From Usitatibacter rugosus (GTDB lineage Bacteria; Pseudomonadota; Gammaproteobacteria; Burkholderiales; Usitatibacteraceae), in the NCBI RefSeq assembly GCF_013003965.1, contig NZ_CP053069.1, positions 3,813,419-3,877,418 on the forward strand: 64,000 bases of DNA. The letters are read 5' to 3'. Under the pieces are notes generated by a model. It searched no databases. It was not told the DNA's origin and saw only the letters and a program-made list of their open reading frames with translations. Below are positions 29,723-38,597 of the stretch, one piece after another (the first letter of the stretch is position 1; each line of letters begins with the position of its first letter). Position numbers and translations under genes: made by a program.

Positions 29723-30900
29723 GCCTGGCTCGCCTCGCCGGGTCCTACCTCGCGGCGCGCCCGCTGCTCACGCTGCTGCACGTGATCCTGCTGGCGCTCG
29801 GCATGGCGACCTTGGTCTTCCTGCTCCTCTTCACGTCGCAGGCGCAGCAGCGTCTGGAACGCGACGCGAAGGGGATCGACCTCGTCGTGGGCGCGAAGGG
29901 CAGCCCGCTGCAGCTCATTCTCTCGGCGATCTACCACGCCGACATTCCCACGGGAAACATCCGGCTGGAGGACGCGCAGGCGCTCGAGAAGAACCGCCTC
30001 GTCGCCTCGGCCGTGCCGGTGTCGCTCGGCGACAGCTTCCGCGGCCACCGCATCGTCGGCACCGACGGGCGCTTCTTCACGCTCTACGGCGCGAAGCTCG
30101 AGCGCGGGACGATGTTCGCGGGCGAGATGGAGGCGGTCCTCGGTTCCGAGACCGCGCGCCGCACCGGATTCGACGTCGGCGCCACGTTCGCCGGGGCGCA
30201 CGGCCTCGCGCAGGCCAGCACCTCGGAGCACGCCGACCATCCCTACAAGGTGACGGGGGTGCTCGCGCCCACCGGCACGGCCGTGGATCGCCTGGTGCTC
30301 ACGTCCCTGGAGAGCGTGTGGGAGGTCCACGGCGGCCACGGCGCACCCGCCGCGGGGCGCGAGATCACGGCGCTGCTGGTGCGTTACGCCTCGCCGATCG
30401 CGGCGCTGCAACTGCCGCGCTTCGTGAACGCGACGACGTCGCTGCAGGCCGCCTCGCCCGCCTACGAGGCCGCGCGCCTGATGAACCTCGTGGGTGCGGG
30501 CGTGGATACGCTGCGCGTCTTCGCGCTCGTGCTGATGGCGGGCGCGGCGCTGTCGGTCTTCATCGCGCTCACCACCGCGCTCGAGGAGCGCCGGCAGGAC
30601 CTGGCGCTCCTGCGCGTGCTCGGCGCGCGGCCCTCGGCGCTGGTGGCGCTCGTGGCGGCCGAAGGCATGACGCTCGTGGTGGCCGGCGCTATACTGGGCC
30701 TCATCCTGGGTCATGGGGCGGCGCAGTGGTTCGGAAGCCTCCTCGCCGGCCCGGAACGCTGGCCGGTCACCGGATGGGCGTGGGAAAGCGGCGAGGCCTG
30801 GCTCCTGCTGGGCGCACTGCTTCTCGGCGCCGTGACCTGCCTCCTGCCCGCGTACCTCGCTTACCGCCGCGATCCGGCGGCCCTGCTGCTCAGAAGATGA
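29719..30900 (+). CDS. ABC transporter permease, FtsX/MacB fold
   Basis: It has 393 residues. One transmembrane helix lies at ~18-40, then a large periplasmic domain (~45-265), then three helices (~280-385) in the FtsX arrangement. TALEERRQDLALLRVLGARP is the typical cytoplasmic coupling segment between helices. The ATG overlaps the ATPase stop and the stop overlaps the next ATG, so the three proteins are made together. Such permeases drive periplasmic or lipoprotein movements rather than classical import. Confidence 0.9.
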   Translation: MSLARLAGSYLAARPLLTLLHVILLALGMATLVFLLLFTSQAQQRLERDAKGIDLVVGAKGSPLQLILSAIYHADIPTGNIRLEDAQALEKNRLVASAVPVSLGDSFRGHRIVGTDGRFFTLYGAKLERGTMFAGEMEAVLGSETARRTGFDVGATFAGAHGLAQASTSEHADHPYKVTGVLAPTGTAVDRLVLTSLESVWEVHGGHGAPAAGREITALLVRYASPIAALQLPRFVNATTSLQAASPAYEAARLMNLVGAGVDTLRVFALVLMAGAALSVFIALTTALEERRQDLALLRVLGARPSALVALVAAEGMTLVVAGAILGLILGHGAAQWFGSLLAGPERWPVTGWAWESGEAWLLLGALLLGAVTCLLPAYLAYRRDPAALLLRR

Positions 30901-31394
30901 CAACGATGCCGCGCACGCTCGCCGCCTTCCTCGCCCTCCTCGCCTTCGCGGGTGTCGCCGTTTGCGCGCCGCCGGCGGAGAGCAAGCTGCCCACCGCCGC
31001 CGAGTACATGAGCCAGCCCGGCAACGATCCGTCGCCGCCCGGCACGCTCTCGTGGCAGGTCCTGGCCCAGGTGAAGACCGTGCAGCGCGCCGACAAGTCC
31101 TTCGGTCCCGAGTACACGAAGGAGATCAAGGCCCTCGACCGGAAGGACGTGAAGCTCTACGGCTTCATGATGCCGCTCGACCAGTCGGCCAAGCAGAAGC
31201 GCTTCCTGCTCACGCCCTTCCCGCCGCATTGCTCGTTCTGCACGCCCGGTGGGCCCGAGGCGATCATCGAGGTGATCGCGGACAAGGCGTTCGATTTCAC
31301 GTACGAGCCCATCGTCGTGTCCGGCACGCTCGCGGTCCTCGACGACGACATCGTCTACTACCGCGTGAACCATGCCGTCCCGTCCAAACCCTGA
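30897..31394 (+). CDS. DUF3299 domain-containing exported protein
   Basis: It has 165 residues with a signal peptide (MTTMPRTLAAFLALLAFAG..., cleavage around VCA/PP). The DUF3299 core includes KLYGFMMPLDQSAKQKRFLL and FPPHCSFCTPGGPEAIIEV with a CxxC that could bind metal. DUF3299 proteins accompany FtsX-type ABC transporters and COG0523 GTPases in several proteobacteria. The ATG overlaps the permease stop. Confidence 0.85.
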   Translation: MTTMPRTLAAFLALLAFAGVAVCAPPAESKLPTAAEYMSQPGNDPSPPGTLSWQVLAQVKTVQRADKSFGPEYTKEIKALDRKDVKLYGFMMPLDQSAKQKRFLLTPFPPHCSFCTPGGPEAIIEVIADKAFDFTYEPIVVSGTLAVLDDDIVYYRVNHAVPSKP

Positions 31395-31404
31395 GGAGCG
31401 CAAG

Positions 31405-32538
31405 GTGGCGACCGCGACTCCCAGCAGCATCACGGGCACCCGGACCGGCGCGCATCGAGCGCTCGCCCGTGTCGGCACGGAGGAGTTCCACTCCATGCGC
31501 CTGCCCGCCGCCCAGGAAGCCGCGGTGCTCTACAGCGCCAACCACGTCGACGCCGCCATCGGGCTGCTGAGGACCGAGATCAAGGAAACCGCCGGCAAGG
31601 GCAACAAGCAGGCGTGGCTCATGCTCTTCGACCTCTACCAGGCCGCGTCGAACCGCGCCGCGTTCGACGAGCTCTCGATGCTCTTCACGGTCAAGTTCGA
31701 GCAGTCGCCGCCGCCGTGGGGGGAAAGCGGCGATGCGTCGGCCGATCCGCGCCGCGCCCCGGATTCGCGCGAGCGCAAGGACCTCTTCGTGCTGAAGCCC
31801 AACGCCTCGGGCGACCTCGCCGGCGAGATCGAGAAATTCCGCGCCTTCGCCGAGCTCACGGGCACCGTGCGGCTCGACGTGAGCAAGATCACGCGCATCA
31901 GCGCCGAGGAAGCCACGCTGCTCGGCAACGCGCTGCTGCTGCTTCGCAAGCGCAACCTCCCGATGTGGTTCAACAACCTCGTCACGCTGGAGACGCTGCT
32001 GCGCTCCAACTTCAACGAGAAGGCCACGGAGATCGAGCGCTACTTCTGGCTGCTGCTCTTCGAGCTGCTGATCCTGCAGGGCAAGAACCAGGAGTTCGAG
32101 GACATGGGCCTCGAATACGCCATCGCCTTCGAGATGTCGCCGCCCAACTGGGAGACGTACGTGAACTCCGTCGCCGCCACCCAGGCCAAGGCGGCGGGCG
32201 CGGCCAAGACGGCCGCGGCCGCGGCCTCATCCCACACGGCCGGGCCCTCGCGGGAGGACCACGGCTTCCCGCTGAAGGGCGTGATCTCCACGGCGAGCGC
32301 CAACCAGATCGCGGAGCTGAACGGCTACGCGGCGAACCTGCAGGAAGTCGCCATCGACACCACCAAGGTGCTGCGCATCGATTTCGCCTTCGCCTCGGCG
32401 TTCTTCGAGGTGGTGAAGGGCATCCAGCTCGCGGGCAAGCGCGTCATCTTCTCGAACCTGAACGAGCTCAACGCCGCGCTCCTCGAAGCCTTCGGCTTCA
32501 ACCGCTACGCCATCCTGGTCCGCAAGAAGTCCATCTGA
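31405..32538 (+). CDS. protein with duplicated helical and STAS-like modules
   Basis: It has 377 residues from GTG 31405, chosen because GAGGAG stands 6-7 bp upstream; an ATG at 31372 lies inside the previous gene. Two similar helical units, LMLFDLYQAASNRAAFDELS (~71-90) and LLLFELLILQGKNQEFEDMG (~214-233), both continue to a matching FEQSPPPW / FEMSPPNW. Each is followed by a STAS-like domain (~128-190 and ~292-377). The C-terminal one resembles MlaB/anti-sigma-antagonist folds. No kinase or phosphatase partner is adjacent; hslV follows. A U-less hairpin at 32549-32576 follows the gene. Function unknown. Confidence 0.75.
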   Translation: MATATPSSITGTRTGAHRALARVGTEEFHSMRLPAAQEAAVLYSANHVDAAIGLLRTEIKETAGKGNKQAWLMLFDLYQAASNRAAFDELSMLFTVKFEQSPPPWGESGDASADPRRAPDSRERKDLFVLKPNASGDLAGEIEKFRAFAELTGTVRLDVSKITRISAEEATLLGNALLLLRKRNLPMWFNNLVTLETLLRSNFNEKATEIERYFWLLLFELLILQGKNQEFEDMGLEYAIAFEMSPPNWETYVNSVAATQAKAAGAAKTAAAAASSHTAGPSREDHGFPLKGVISTASANQIAELNGYAANLQEVAIDTTKVLRIDFAFASAFFEVVKGIQLAGKRVIFSNLNELNAALLEAFGFNRYAILVRKKSI

Positions 32539-32599
32539 AATCGCGATTCCGCGCCGGGGGATTTCCGCCCCCGCGGTTGCCCACGGCGTGGCAGGCTCG

Positions 32600-32627
32600 T
32601 TGAAATACCCCCAGACCGTCCCCACTG
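32600..32627 (+). promoter_or_regulatory. sigma-32-like promoter before hslV
   Basis: GTTGAAA (TTGAAA at 32600-32605), a 14 bp spacer and CCCCACTG (32620-32627) match the heat-shock consensus CTTGAAA / CCCCATNT. The predicted start falls within 2-4 bp of the hslV ATG at 32635, so the transcript would be almost leaderless; hslV also lacks a recognisable ribosome binding site. Confidence 0.45.
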
Positions 32628-32634
32628 ACCTTCC

Positions 32635-33183
32635 ATGAGCGAATCCGGGCTGCCGCAGTACCACGGGACCACCATCCTCTCCGTCCGCCGCGGGACCGAA
32701 GTCGCCATGGGCGGCGACGGCCAGGTGACCCTGGGCAACGTCGTCGTGAAGTCCACCGCCCGCAAGGTGCGCCGCCTGTACCACGACAAGATCCTCGCCG
32801 GCTTCGCGGGCGCCACGGCCGATGCCTTCACGCTCTTCGAGCGCTTCGAGGCGAAGCTGGAGAAGCACCAGGGCAACCTCATGCGCTCGGCGGTCGAGCT
32901 CGCCAAGGACTGGCGCACCGACCGGATCCTCCGCCGCCTCGAGGCGATGCTGGTCGTGGCCGACCGCGAATCCTCGCTCGTCATCACCGGCAACGGCGAC
33001 GTGCTCGAGCCCGAGCGCGGGCTGCTGTCCATCGGCAGCGGCGGCAGCTACGCGCAGGCGGCGGCGATGGCGCTGCTGGACTCGACGCAGCTCCCGGCCG
33101 ACGAGATCGTTCGCAAGTCGCTCGATATCGCCGCCGAGCTCTGCATCTACACCAACCACAACCTGGTGATCGAGAAGCTCTGA
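32635..33183 (+). CDS. hslV: ATP-dependent protease subunit HslV
   Basis: Proteolytic core of the HslVU (ClpQY) protease. It has 182 residues. The N-terminal prepeptide [11 protein letters not shown] would be removed to expose catalytic Thr12 (TTILSVRR). [10 protein letters not shown] and [10 protein letters not shown] are family blocks. Its TGA shares one base with the hslU ATG (TGATG). No Shine-Dalgarno sequence is visible. Confidence 0.97.
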   Translation: MSESGLPQYHGTTILSVRRGTEVAMGGDGQVTLGNVVVKSTARKVRRLYHDKILAGFAGATADAFTLFERFEAKLEKHQGNLMRSAVELAKDWRTDRILRRLEAMLVVADRESSLVITGNGDVLEPERGLLSIGSGGSYAQAAAMALLDSTQLPADEIVRKSLDIAAELCIYTNHNLVIEKL

Positions 33184-34535
33184 TGGACATGCAGGACATT
33201 CCGGCAGCGCCCCGCGAGACCGCGTCGATGATGACGCCGCAGGAGATCGTCCACGAGCTGGACAAGTACATCGTGGGCCAGGCCGACGCCAAGAAAGCGG
33301 TCGCCGTGGCGCTTCGCAACCGCTGGCGCCGCGCCCAGGTGGCCGAGCCGCTGCGCGCCGAGATCACGCCCAAGAACATCCTGATGATCGGGCCCACGGG
33401 CGTGGGCAAGACGGAGATCTCCCGCCGCCTCGCTCGCCTCGCCAACGCGCCCTTCATCAAGGTCGAGGCCACCAAGTTCACCGAGGTGGGCTACGTGGGC
33501 CGCGACGTCGACACGATCATCCGCGACCTGGCCGAGATCGCGGTGAAGAACCTGCGCGAACAGGAGATGCAGAAGTCGCGCCCGCGCGCCGAGGAGGCCG
33601 CCGAGGAGCGTGTGCTGGACGCGCTGCTGCCCGGGGTGCCCGCGAACGAAGGCAACGACATCAACTCCACGCGCCAGCGCTTCCGCAAGATGCTGCGCGA
33701 GGGGAAGCTCGACGACAAGGAAATCGAGATCGAGCTGGCGCAAGGCGCCGGCGGCATGGAGATCCTGGCTCCCCCGGGCATGGAGGAGCTCACGCAGCAG
33801 ATCCAGGGCATGTTCGCCAACATGGGCAACACGCGGAAGAAGCGCCGCACGCTTCGCATCCGCGAGGCGCTGCGCCTGCTCACCGACGAAGAGGCCGCCA
33901 AGTTCGTGAACGAGGAGGAGACGCGCCTGAAGGCGGTGCGTTCCGTGGAGGAGCACGGCATCGTCTTCCTGGACGAGATCGACAAGATCGCCTCGCGCGG
34001 CGAGATGCAGGGCGCCGACGTCTCGCGCCAGGGCGTGCAGCGCGACCTCCTGCCGCTGATCGAGGGCACCTCGGTCACCACCAAGTACGGGATGATCCGC
34101 ACCGACCACATCCTCTTCATCGCGAGCGGCGCGTTCCATCTCGCGCGCCCGTCGGACCTCATTCCCGAGCTGCAGGGGCGCTTGCCGATCCGGGTCGAGC
34201 TCTCCAGCCTCTCGGTGAACGACTTCGAGCGCATCCTCACCGAGACCGATGCCTGCCTCACGCGCCAGTACCAGGCGCTGCTCGCCACCGAAGGCGTGGA
34301 GGTCGAGTTCACGCGGGAGGGCGTGCGCAGGCTCGCGGAGATCGCCTTCGCCGTGAACGAGCGCACCGAGAACATCGGAGCCCGCCGCCTGCACACGGTG
34401 ATGGAGAAGCTGCTCGAGGAAGTGTCGTTCGACTCCGGGCGCAGCACGCGCAAGCTCGTCGTGGACCCGGCGTACGTCGACGCCCGCCTGGGCGATCTCG
34501 CGAAGAGCGAGGACCTCGCGCGCTACGTGCTGTAA
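33183..34535 (+). CDS. hslU: ATP-dependent protease ATPase subunit HslU
   Basis: AAA+ unfoldase partner of HslV. It has 450 residues. Walker [10 protein letters not shown] is at 70-78, Walker B is [11 protein letters not shown], and the sensor region [18 protein letters not shown] and the C-terminal DLARYVL, which docks into HslV, are present. The ATG at 33183 couples it to hslV; a second start at [15 protein letters not shown] (residue ~16) is possible. Confidence 0.97.
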   Translation: MDMQDIPAAPRETASMMTPQEIVHELDKYIVGQADAKKAVAVALRNRWRRAQVAEPLRAEITPKNILMIGPTGVGKTEISRRLARLANAPFIKVEATKFTEVGYVGRDVDTIIRDLAEIAVKNLREQEMQKSRPRAEEAAEERVLDALLPGVPANEGNDINSTRQRFRKMLREGKLDDKEIEIELAQGAGGMEILAPPGMEELTQQIQGMFANMGNTRKKRRTLRIREALRLLTDEEAAKFVNEEETRLKAVRSVEEHGIVFLDEIDKIASRGEMQGADVSRQGVQRDLLPLIEGTSVTTKYGMIRTDHILFIASGAFHLARPSDLIPELQGRLPIRVELSSLSVNDFERILTETDACLTRQYQALLATEGVEVEFTREGVRRLAEIAFAVNERTENIGARRLHTVMEKLLEEVSFDSGRSTRKLVVDPAYVDARLGDLAKSEDLARYVL

Positions 34536-34580
34536 CGCTTCGGTACACAGGCTCGCGGGCGCGCGCGCAGAATCCGCGCC

Positions 34581-35423
34581 ATGAAAACCCTTCCCGCCCT
34601 GTTCGCCGCGGCGCTCGCCGGTTGCGCCGCGACGCCGCCCGCCATGGACGTTCCCGCCTCGCTCGCCGCCGCCGAGACCGCCTTCGCCGCCCACTCGATG
34701 CGCGAGAACATGCGGCCCGCCTTCATCGCGAACTTCGCCGACGACGGCATGACGCCGCGCCAGCCCGGCTGGGTGCGCAGCAACGAGTTCCTCGCGACGC
34801 GCCCCAATCCGCCGATCGTCCTCGACTGGCGGCCGCAGTACGTGGAGGTCGCTGCCTCGAGCGAGCTCGGCCTCTCGACCGGCCCCACGAAGCTCATCGC
34901 CAACGCCAAGCCCGACGTCGCCAATTACGGCCAATACGTTTCGATCTGGCGGCGCGAGGCAGGCGGACCGTGGAAGGTGGTCATCGACCTGGGCATCGGC
35001 AACGCGACGCCGATGTTCTGGGACCTGCCGCTGCAGGCCGGGTTTGTCCAGGGCGCGCGCGGAGCGCTCGACGGCGCGGCGCTGCTCGAAGCGGAGGCCT
35101 CGTTCGCGCGCCAGTCGGCCGCGGGCGGAATGCGCGGCGCCTACGGCAGCCTCGCCTCGGATCGCCTGCGCTTCTATCGCGACGAGGGCGGGCCCGCCGT
35201 GGGTCTCGTGGCCGCGAAGGCATCGTCCGGGATGACCGGCGACAAGCTCGCGTGGACCGTGGAGCGAAGTGCCGTCGCGAAGTCCGGCGATCTCGGCTAT
35301 GCGATCGGAAGCTACGCCGCGGTTTCGGACCCGGCGAAGGTCCTCGGCTACTACCTGCGCGTCTGGCGCAACGAGGATGGGCGCTGGCGTGTGGCGATGG
35401 ACGTGGCGACCCCGGCGAGATGA
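34581..35423 (+). CDS. lipoprotein with two NTF2-like (DUF4440-type) repeats
   Basis: It has 280 residues. The signal sequence MKTLPALFAAALAGC has a lipobox (LAGC, Cys15), so the protein is probably membrane-anchored. It contains two copies of an NTF2/SnoaL-like fold, at ~28-142 and ~158-278. Each starts with an A-A-E-x-x-F-A helix and ends with a similar strand pair (IWRREAGGPWKVVIDLG and VWRNEDGRWRVAMDVA). Function unknown. It is convergent with the bufferin cluster, with 4 bp between stops and no terminator. Confidence 0.75.
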   Translation: MKTLPALFAAALAGCAATPPAMDVPASLAAAETAFAAHSMRENMRPAFIANFADDGMTPRQPGWVRSNEFLATRPNPPIVLDWRPQYVEVAASSELGLSTGPTKLIANAKPDVANYGQYVSIWRREAGGPWKVVIDLGIGNATPMFWDLPLQAGFVQGARGALDGAALLEAEASFARQSAAGGMRGAYGSLASDRLRFYRDEGGPAVGLVAAKASSGMTGDKLAWTVERSAVAKSGDLGYAIGSYAAVSDPAKVLGYYLRVWRNEDGRWRVAMDVATPAR

Positions 35424-35427
35424 CGCT

Positions 35428-36147
35428 TCACGCGGGCACGCTCTCGTAGAGCGCGGCCACGCGGTCCATCACCTCGAGGATGTTGTCGCAGGTCTTCGCC
35501 ACGGCTTCGAGGCCGGGCACGGAATCGCGCGCCGACTTGAGGTCGCGCCCCGCCTGCGCCAGGAACCCCGACTGGTTTTCCGCGAGCTGCAGCTCCGCGG
35601 CGGCGCCGCTGGCGTCCGCGGGTGCCGCGAGCAATGCATCGAGCGCGCGGCGGAAGTCGCGGCTCGCGGTGGCGAGCTCCGCCTCGCGCTTGTCGCTGCG
35701 GGCGATCCAGGCGGTGAAGAAATGGATGCGGGCGATGCGCTGCGACTGGAAGCGCGCCTCGCCTGCGAGGCGAACGCGCGCCGTCTGCGCGTCGGCGGCC
35801 GGATCGCGCAATAGCCGCGCTCCCTTGGCCGCGATCCACACGACCTCCTCGCTGCGCTCGCCCAGCTTCTCGGGGGCTTCTCCGAGCGCAGTGCGCGCGA
35901 CGTGCGGCCGGTAGTCCTGCCACAGGAGCTGGAGCATGCGGTAGGTCTCGCGGACCTCCGCGGACGGCGCGGCCGCGAGGAGGTCCTTCAGGCCGGCATC
36001 GAACTCGACGAGCGTCGCCGCGAGGGCCCGCTGGGCCCGCGATGCGAAAACGCCGCGCGCGACCTGCGCGTGCAAGCGCGCCGCGCGTTCGGCGAGCATC
36101 GGCTGGCGCGAGGCCGCGTTGGCGAGCGCGGGCGCGCCCGCCTTCAT
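35428..36147 (-). CDS. PilJ N-terminal-domain-like protein at the end of the bufferin cluster
   Basis: It has 239 residues, with no clear signal peptide or membrane helix. Two segments, ASRQPMLAERAARLHAQVA (~12-30) and AGEARFQSQRIARIHFFTA (~128-146), resemble the paired motifs of the type IV pili methyl-accepting transducer N-terminal domain, an all-helical sensor fold. The ATG overlaps the DUF2063 gene stop, so it is the last gene of the bufferin operon. DoxX-family proteins occupy this place in some gig/buf loci; this protein may be a substitute partner (inference). Confidence 0.6.
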   Translation of the reverse strand: MKAGAPALANAASRQPMLAERAARLHAQVARGVFASRAQRALAATLVEFDAGLKDLLAAAPSAEVRETYRMLQLLWQDYRPHVARTALGEAPEKLGERSEEVVWIAAKGARLLRDPAADAQTARVRLAGEARFQSQRIARIHFFTAWIARSDKREAELATASRDFRRALDALLAAPADASGAAAELQLAENQSGFLAQAGRDLKSARDSVPGLEAVAKTCDNILEVMDRVAALYESVPA

Positions 36148-36908
36148 CGAAGCGCGAAGCCGACGAGGACCCGGTCGGCCGCGAAGCGCTGCAGCGCCCC
36201 GAGGAGCGATGCCGCGTCGTCGTAGCCCGCGCGCTCCGCCGCTTCCTCGAAGGACTGGCCCGCACCGAGGGCCTGGAGGAGTGCGAAGTCCCGCGCATCG
36301 AGGAGAGAGACCTCCACGTCGAGCCGCGGTCGATGGACGAGCACGCGATCCGCGCCCTCGAGCCGCTCGGGCGTGCCGTCGCGCTCCGGCTGGTTCGCCG
36401 CCCAGATCGAGAGGATCGGATGCGCGGACTCGACGAGGCGCAACGCCGGATGCAGCGTGAAGCGGATCTCGCCATGGCGCTCGGGCGCAACGCCGGCCAG
36501 CGCCGCGAGATCGAGCGCGGGCGCATCCGCGGCATGGAAGCACTCGTGCCAGGCCCACTCGAGCCGCGCGACATCGGCGAGGTACGGCAGCTCGCGCGCA
36601 TGTTCGTATTCGCCAAGGAACGCGGCAAAGCCCGCGCCGAAGTTGTTGAGATCACCACTCGACGAAGGATGGGCGAGCGCATAGCGGCGGGCCGCCTCGC
36701 CGAAGAACGCGGGGCCCACGAGGCGCTCGACGACGGGATGCGTGTCCGCGAGCGCCGCTCGCCAGTTCGAATGGAGGTTCCGGCGATAGATCGCGAGGCG
36801 CTCGGCCGAGCCGACGCGCCCGGCGCGTAACGCGGGCGAACGTCCGGCGTTCACGGGGTCGACGACCGCATCGAGGAAGTCCGCCTGCAGCTTGGCGAGC
36901 GCGTCCAT
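36144..36908 (-). CDS. DUF2063 (BufC/HvfC) RiPP partner protein
   Basis: DUF2063 proteins pair with DUF692 enzymes and help deliver precursor peptides, as MbnC does with MbnB. It has 254 residues from ATG 36908. LQADFLDAVVDP, LAIYRRNLHSNWRAALADT and FVVERLVG-like YPVV blocks (here HPVVERLVGPAFF) lie in the N-terminal third, with YLADVARLEWAWHE near residue 115. The stop of BufB is one base upstream. The C-terminal DUF2063 subdomain is present, so the protein is full length. Confidence 0.86.
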   Translation of the reverse strand: MDALAKLQADFLDAVVDPVNAGRSPALRAGRVGSAERLAIYRRNLHSNWRAALADTHPVVERLVGPAFFGEAARRYALAHPSSSGDLNNFGAGFAAFLGEYEHARELPYLADVARLEWAWHECFHAADAPALDLAALAGVAPERHGEIRFTLHPALRLVESAHPILSIWAANQPERDGTPERLEGADRVLVHRPRLDVEVSLLDARDFALLQALGAGQSFEEAAERAGYDDAASLLGALQRFAADRVLVGFALR

Positions 36909-36909
36909 G

Positions 36910-37767
36910 TCAGGCCGTCGCGGGGACGCCGCGCGGTGCACGCGCGCGACCCAGCAGCTGCGTGGCGCGATCGGCTTCCGCGAGCAGCACCTCCAGCTCC
37001 GGGATGTCCGTGTCCCATTCGATCAGCGTCGGGCGCGGACCGAGGCGGTCGAGGGCGACGGTATACAGGGCCCACACCTCGGAGGAGACGCGGGCGCCGT
37101 GCGTGTCGATCAGCAAGCCCTCGCTCGCGTCGTAGCCGGCGAGGTGGATCTCCCCCACCGCATCGGCCGGGATCGCGTCGAGGTAGGCGATCGCGTCGAA
37201 GCCGTGGTTCATCGCATTCACGTAGATGTTGTTCACGTCGAGCAGGACGCCGCAGCCCGAAGCGCGCGAGACCTCGGCCAGGAACTCCCCTTCGGGAATC
37301 GTCGAAGCCTCGAACTCGAGGTAGGACGACACGTTCTCGACGAGGATGCGCTGTCCGAGCCGCTCCTGGACGCGCTCGACCTGGGCCACGACATTCGCGA
37401 GCGCCTCGCGCGTGTACGGCAGCGGCAGCAGGTCGTTGGCGAAGCGTCCACCGATGCTGCCCCAGCAGAGATGCTCGGAGACCAGCGCGGGCTCGAAGCG
37501 CTCCACGAGCGCGCAGAGCTTCGCGAGGTGCGTCTCGTCCAGTGGACCCGCGGTGCCGAGCGAGAGGCCTACGCCGTGCAGGCTCAACGGATAGTCGGCA
37601 CGGAAGCGCTCGAGCCACGCGAGCGGGGGGCCGCCGTCGCCGAAGAAATTCTCGGAGTGGACTTCGAGGAACGAGAGGCGCGGCGTGGTTCGCGCCAGCG
37701 CCTCGTAGTGCGGAGCGCGCAGCCCGATGCCGGCGTAGCCCGCCTCGGGTGCGCGCGGTACGGGCAT
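36910..37767 (-). CDS. DUF692 (BufB/MbnB-like) iron enzyme for precursor cysteine modification
   Basis: TIM-barrel multinuclear iron oxygenase of the MbnB/BufB/HvfB group. In characterised members it converts precursor cysteines into oxazolone-thioamide or thiooxazole groups. It has 285 residues. Metal and active-site blocks are visible: EVHSENFFG, LHGVGLSLG, VSEHLCWG, LVENVSSYL, LLDVNNIYVNAMNHG, GEIHLAGY, IDTHGARV and LIEWDTDIPEL. The ATG is the last base-sharing start after the second precursor gene (TGATG), so precursor and enzyme are coupled. Confidence 0.92.
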   Translation of the reverse strand: MPVPRAPEAGYAGIGLRAPHYEALARTTPRLSFLEVHSENFFGDGGPPLAWLERFRADYPLSLHGVGLSLGTAGPLDETHLAKLCALVERFEPALVSEHLCWGSIGGRFANDLLPLPYTREALANVVAQVERVQERLGQRILVENVSSYLEFEASTIPEGEFLAEVSRASGCGVLLDVNNIYVNAMNHGFDAIAYLDAIPADAVGEIHLAGYDASEGLLIDTHGARVSSEVWALYTVALDRLGPRPTLIEWDTDIPELEVLLAEADRATQLLGRARAPRGVPATA

Positions 37768-38081
37768 CAGCCGGGCGAGCCCGTGTACGGCTTCTCGGCC
37801 GGCGCCTTCTTCGCGTCGCCGGCGGTCGCGGTGAGCTTGCCGCCCGCCTTCTCGCAGGTGCCCTTCGCCATGTACTTCCACTCGTCGGGCAGGTTGTCGG
37901 CCTTGGCTTCGCCGCCGCAGGCGTGCTTCGCGGTGCCGCAGTCGTTCTTGCCCTTCTTCGCGACGCCGTAGCACTTCTCGCTGTCCTTCGGCGTGGCGGG
38001 GTGGTCGGCGGCGACGGCGGACAGGCCGAGGCCCAGCAGGCCGGCGATCGCGGCGGTCGCGAATTTCGTGGGGGTCTTCAT
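37767..38081 (-). CDS. DUF2282 (BufA/GigP-type) precursor peptide 2
   Basis: It has 104 residues with a Sec signal peptide ([19 protein letters not shown]..., cleavage near AVA/AD). The core carries four cysteines in [19 protein letters not shown] and [10 protein letters not shown], plus a C-terminal extension ([21 protein letters not shown]) that peptide 1 lacks. The pattern is that of bufferin precursors, which are modified by BufB/BufC and bind copper in the periplasm. GGAG lies before the ATG. Confidence 0.9.
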   Translation of the reverse strand: MKTPTKFATAAIAGLLGLGLSAVAADHPATPKDSEKCYGVAKKGKNDCGTAKHACGGEAKADNLPDEWKYMAKGTCEKAGGKLTATAGDAKKAPAEKPYTGSPG

Positions 38082-38112
38082 GCGGGAGTCTCCAATTGTT
38101 CGGTCAGGTGGG

Positions 38113-38370
38113 TTACTTGCCGGGATTCGTCTTGCCGCCGAGCTTCGCGCACGTGCCCTTGGCCACGTACTTCCACTCGTCCGGCGCGTTGTCCTTCTTC
38201 GACTTCCCGGCGCAGGTGTGCTGGGCGGTGCCGCAGTCGTTCTGGCCCGCCTTGGCGATGCCGTAGCACTTCTCCTTCTCGTCCTTCGACTGGGCCGCGC
38301 CATCCTGGGCAAGGCCGAGGGCGACGAGTCCTGCGAGGGCCGACTGCAACAACGCTTTGCGGGTGCTCAT
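38113..38370 (-). CDS. DUF2282 (BufA/GigP-type) precursor peptide 1
   Basis: It has 85 residues, preceded by a strong AAGGAGG. The signal peptide is [19 protein letters not shown]... with cleavage near GAA/QS. The core has four cysteines in [19 protein letters not shown] and [10 protein letters not shown], matching peptide 2 closely, so the two arose by duplication. Of the precursors it is nearest to the sigma/anti-sigma genes. Modification and copper binding are inferred from the family and the adjacent DUF692/DUF2063 genes. Confidence 0.9.
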   Translation of the reverse strand: MSTRKALLQSALAGLVALGLAQDGAAQSKDEKEKCYGIAKAGQNDCGTAQHTCAGKSKKDNAPDEWKYVAKGTCAKLGGKTNPGK

Positions 38371-38411
38371 GATGCCTCCTTGGATACGGGATTCTGCGGC
38401 GGGCGGATGCG

Positions 38412-38597
38412 TCATGCATCCCCGCGGAAACGGCCGGCGGCGCGGTGGATGAACCGCACCTGGACCTGGAAATTCGTGCAGTCGAGGCATTCGGCCAGGT
38501 GGACGTCGAGCGCCGTGGACTCGTCGGGCGAAAGCGACCGTTCGAGGGCCAGCGACATCAGGCGCACGGCTTCGCGACAGTTCAGGTCTTCAGCCAC
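38412..38597 (-). CDS. zinc-finger anti-sigma factor (zf-HC2 type), small
   Basis: It has 61 residues from GTG 38597, overlapping the sigma gene stop by 8 bp. The single domain has Cys7 and HLAECLDC (HxxxCxxC), the anti-sigma zinc-finger pattern, and no membrane helix, so it is probably cytoplasmic and may sense thiols or metal directly. It is expected to hold the adjacent ECF sigma factor inactive. Confidence 0.82.
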   Translation of the reverse strand: MAEDLNCREAVRLMSLALERSLSPDESTALDVHLAECLDCTNFQVQVRFIHRAAGRFRGDA

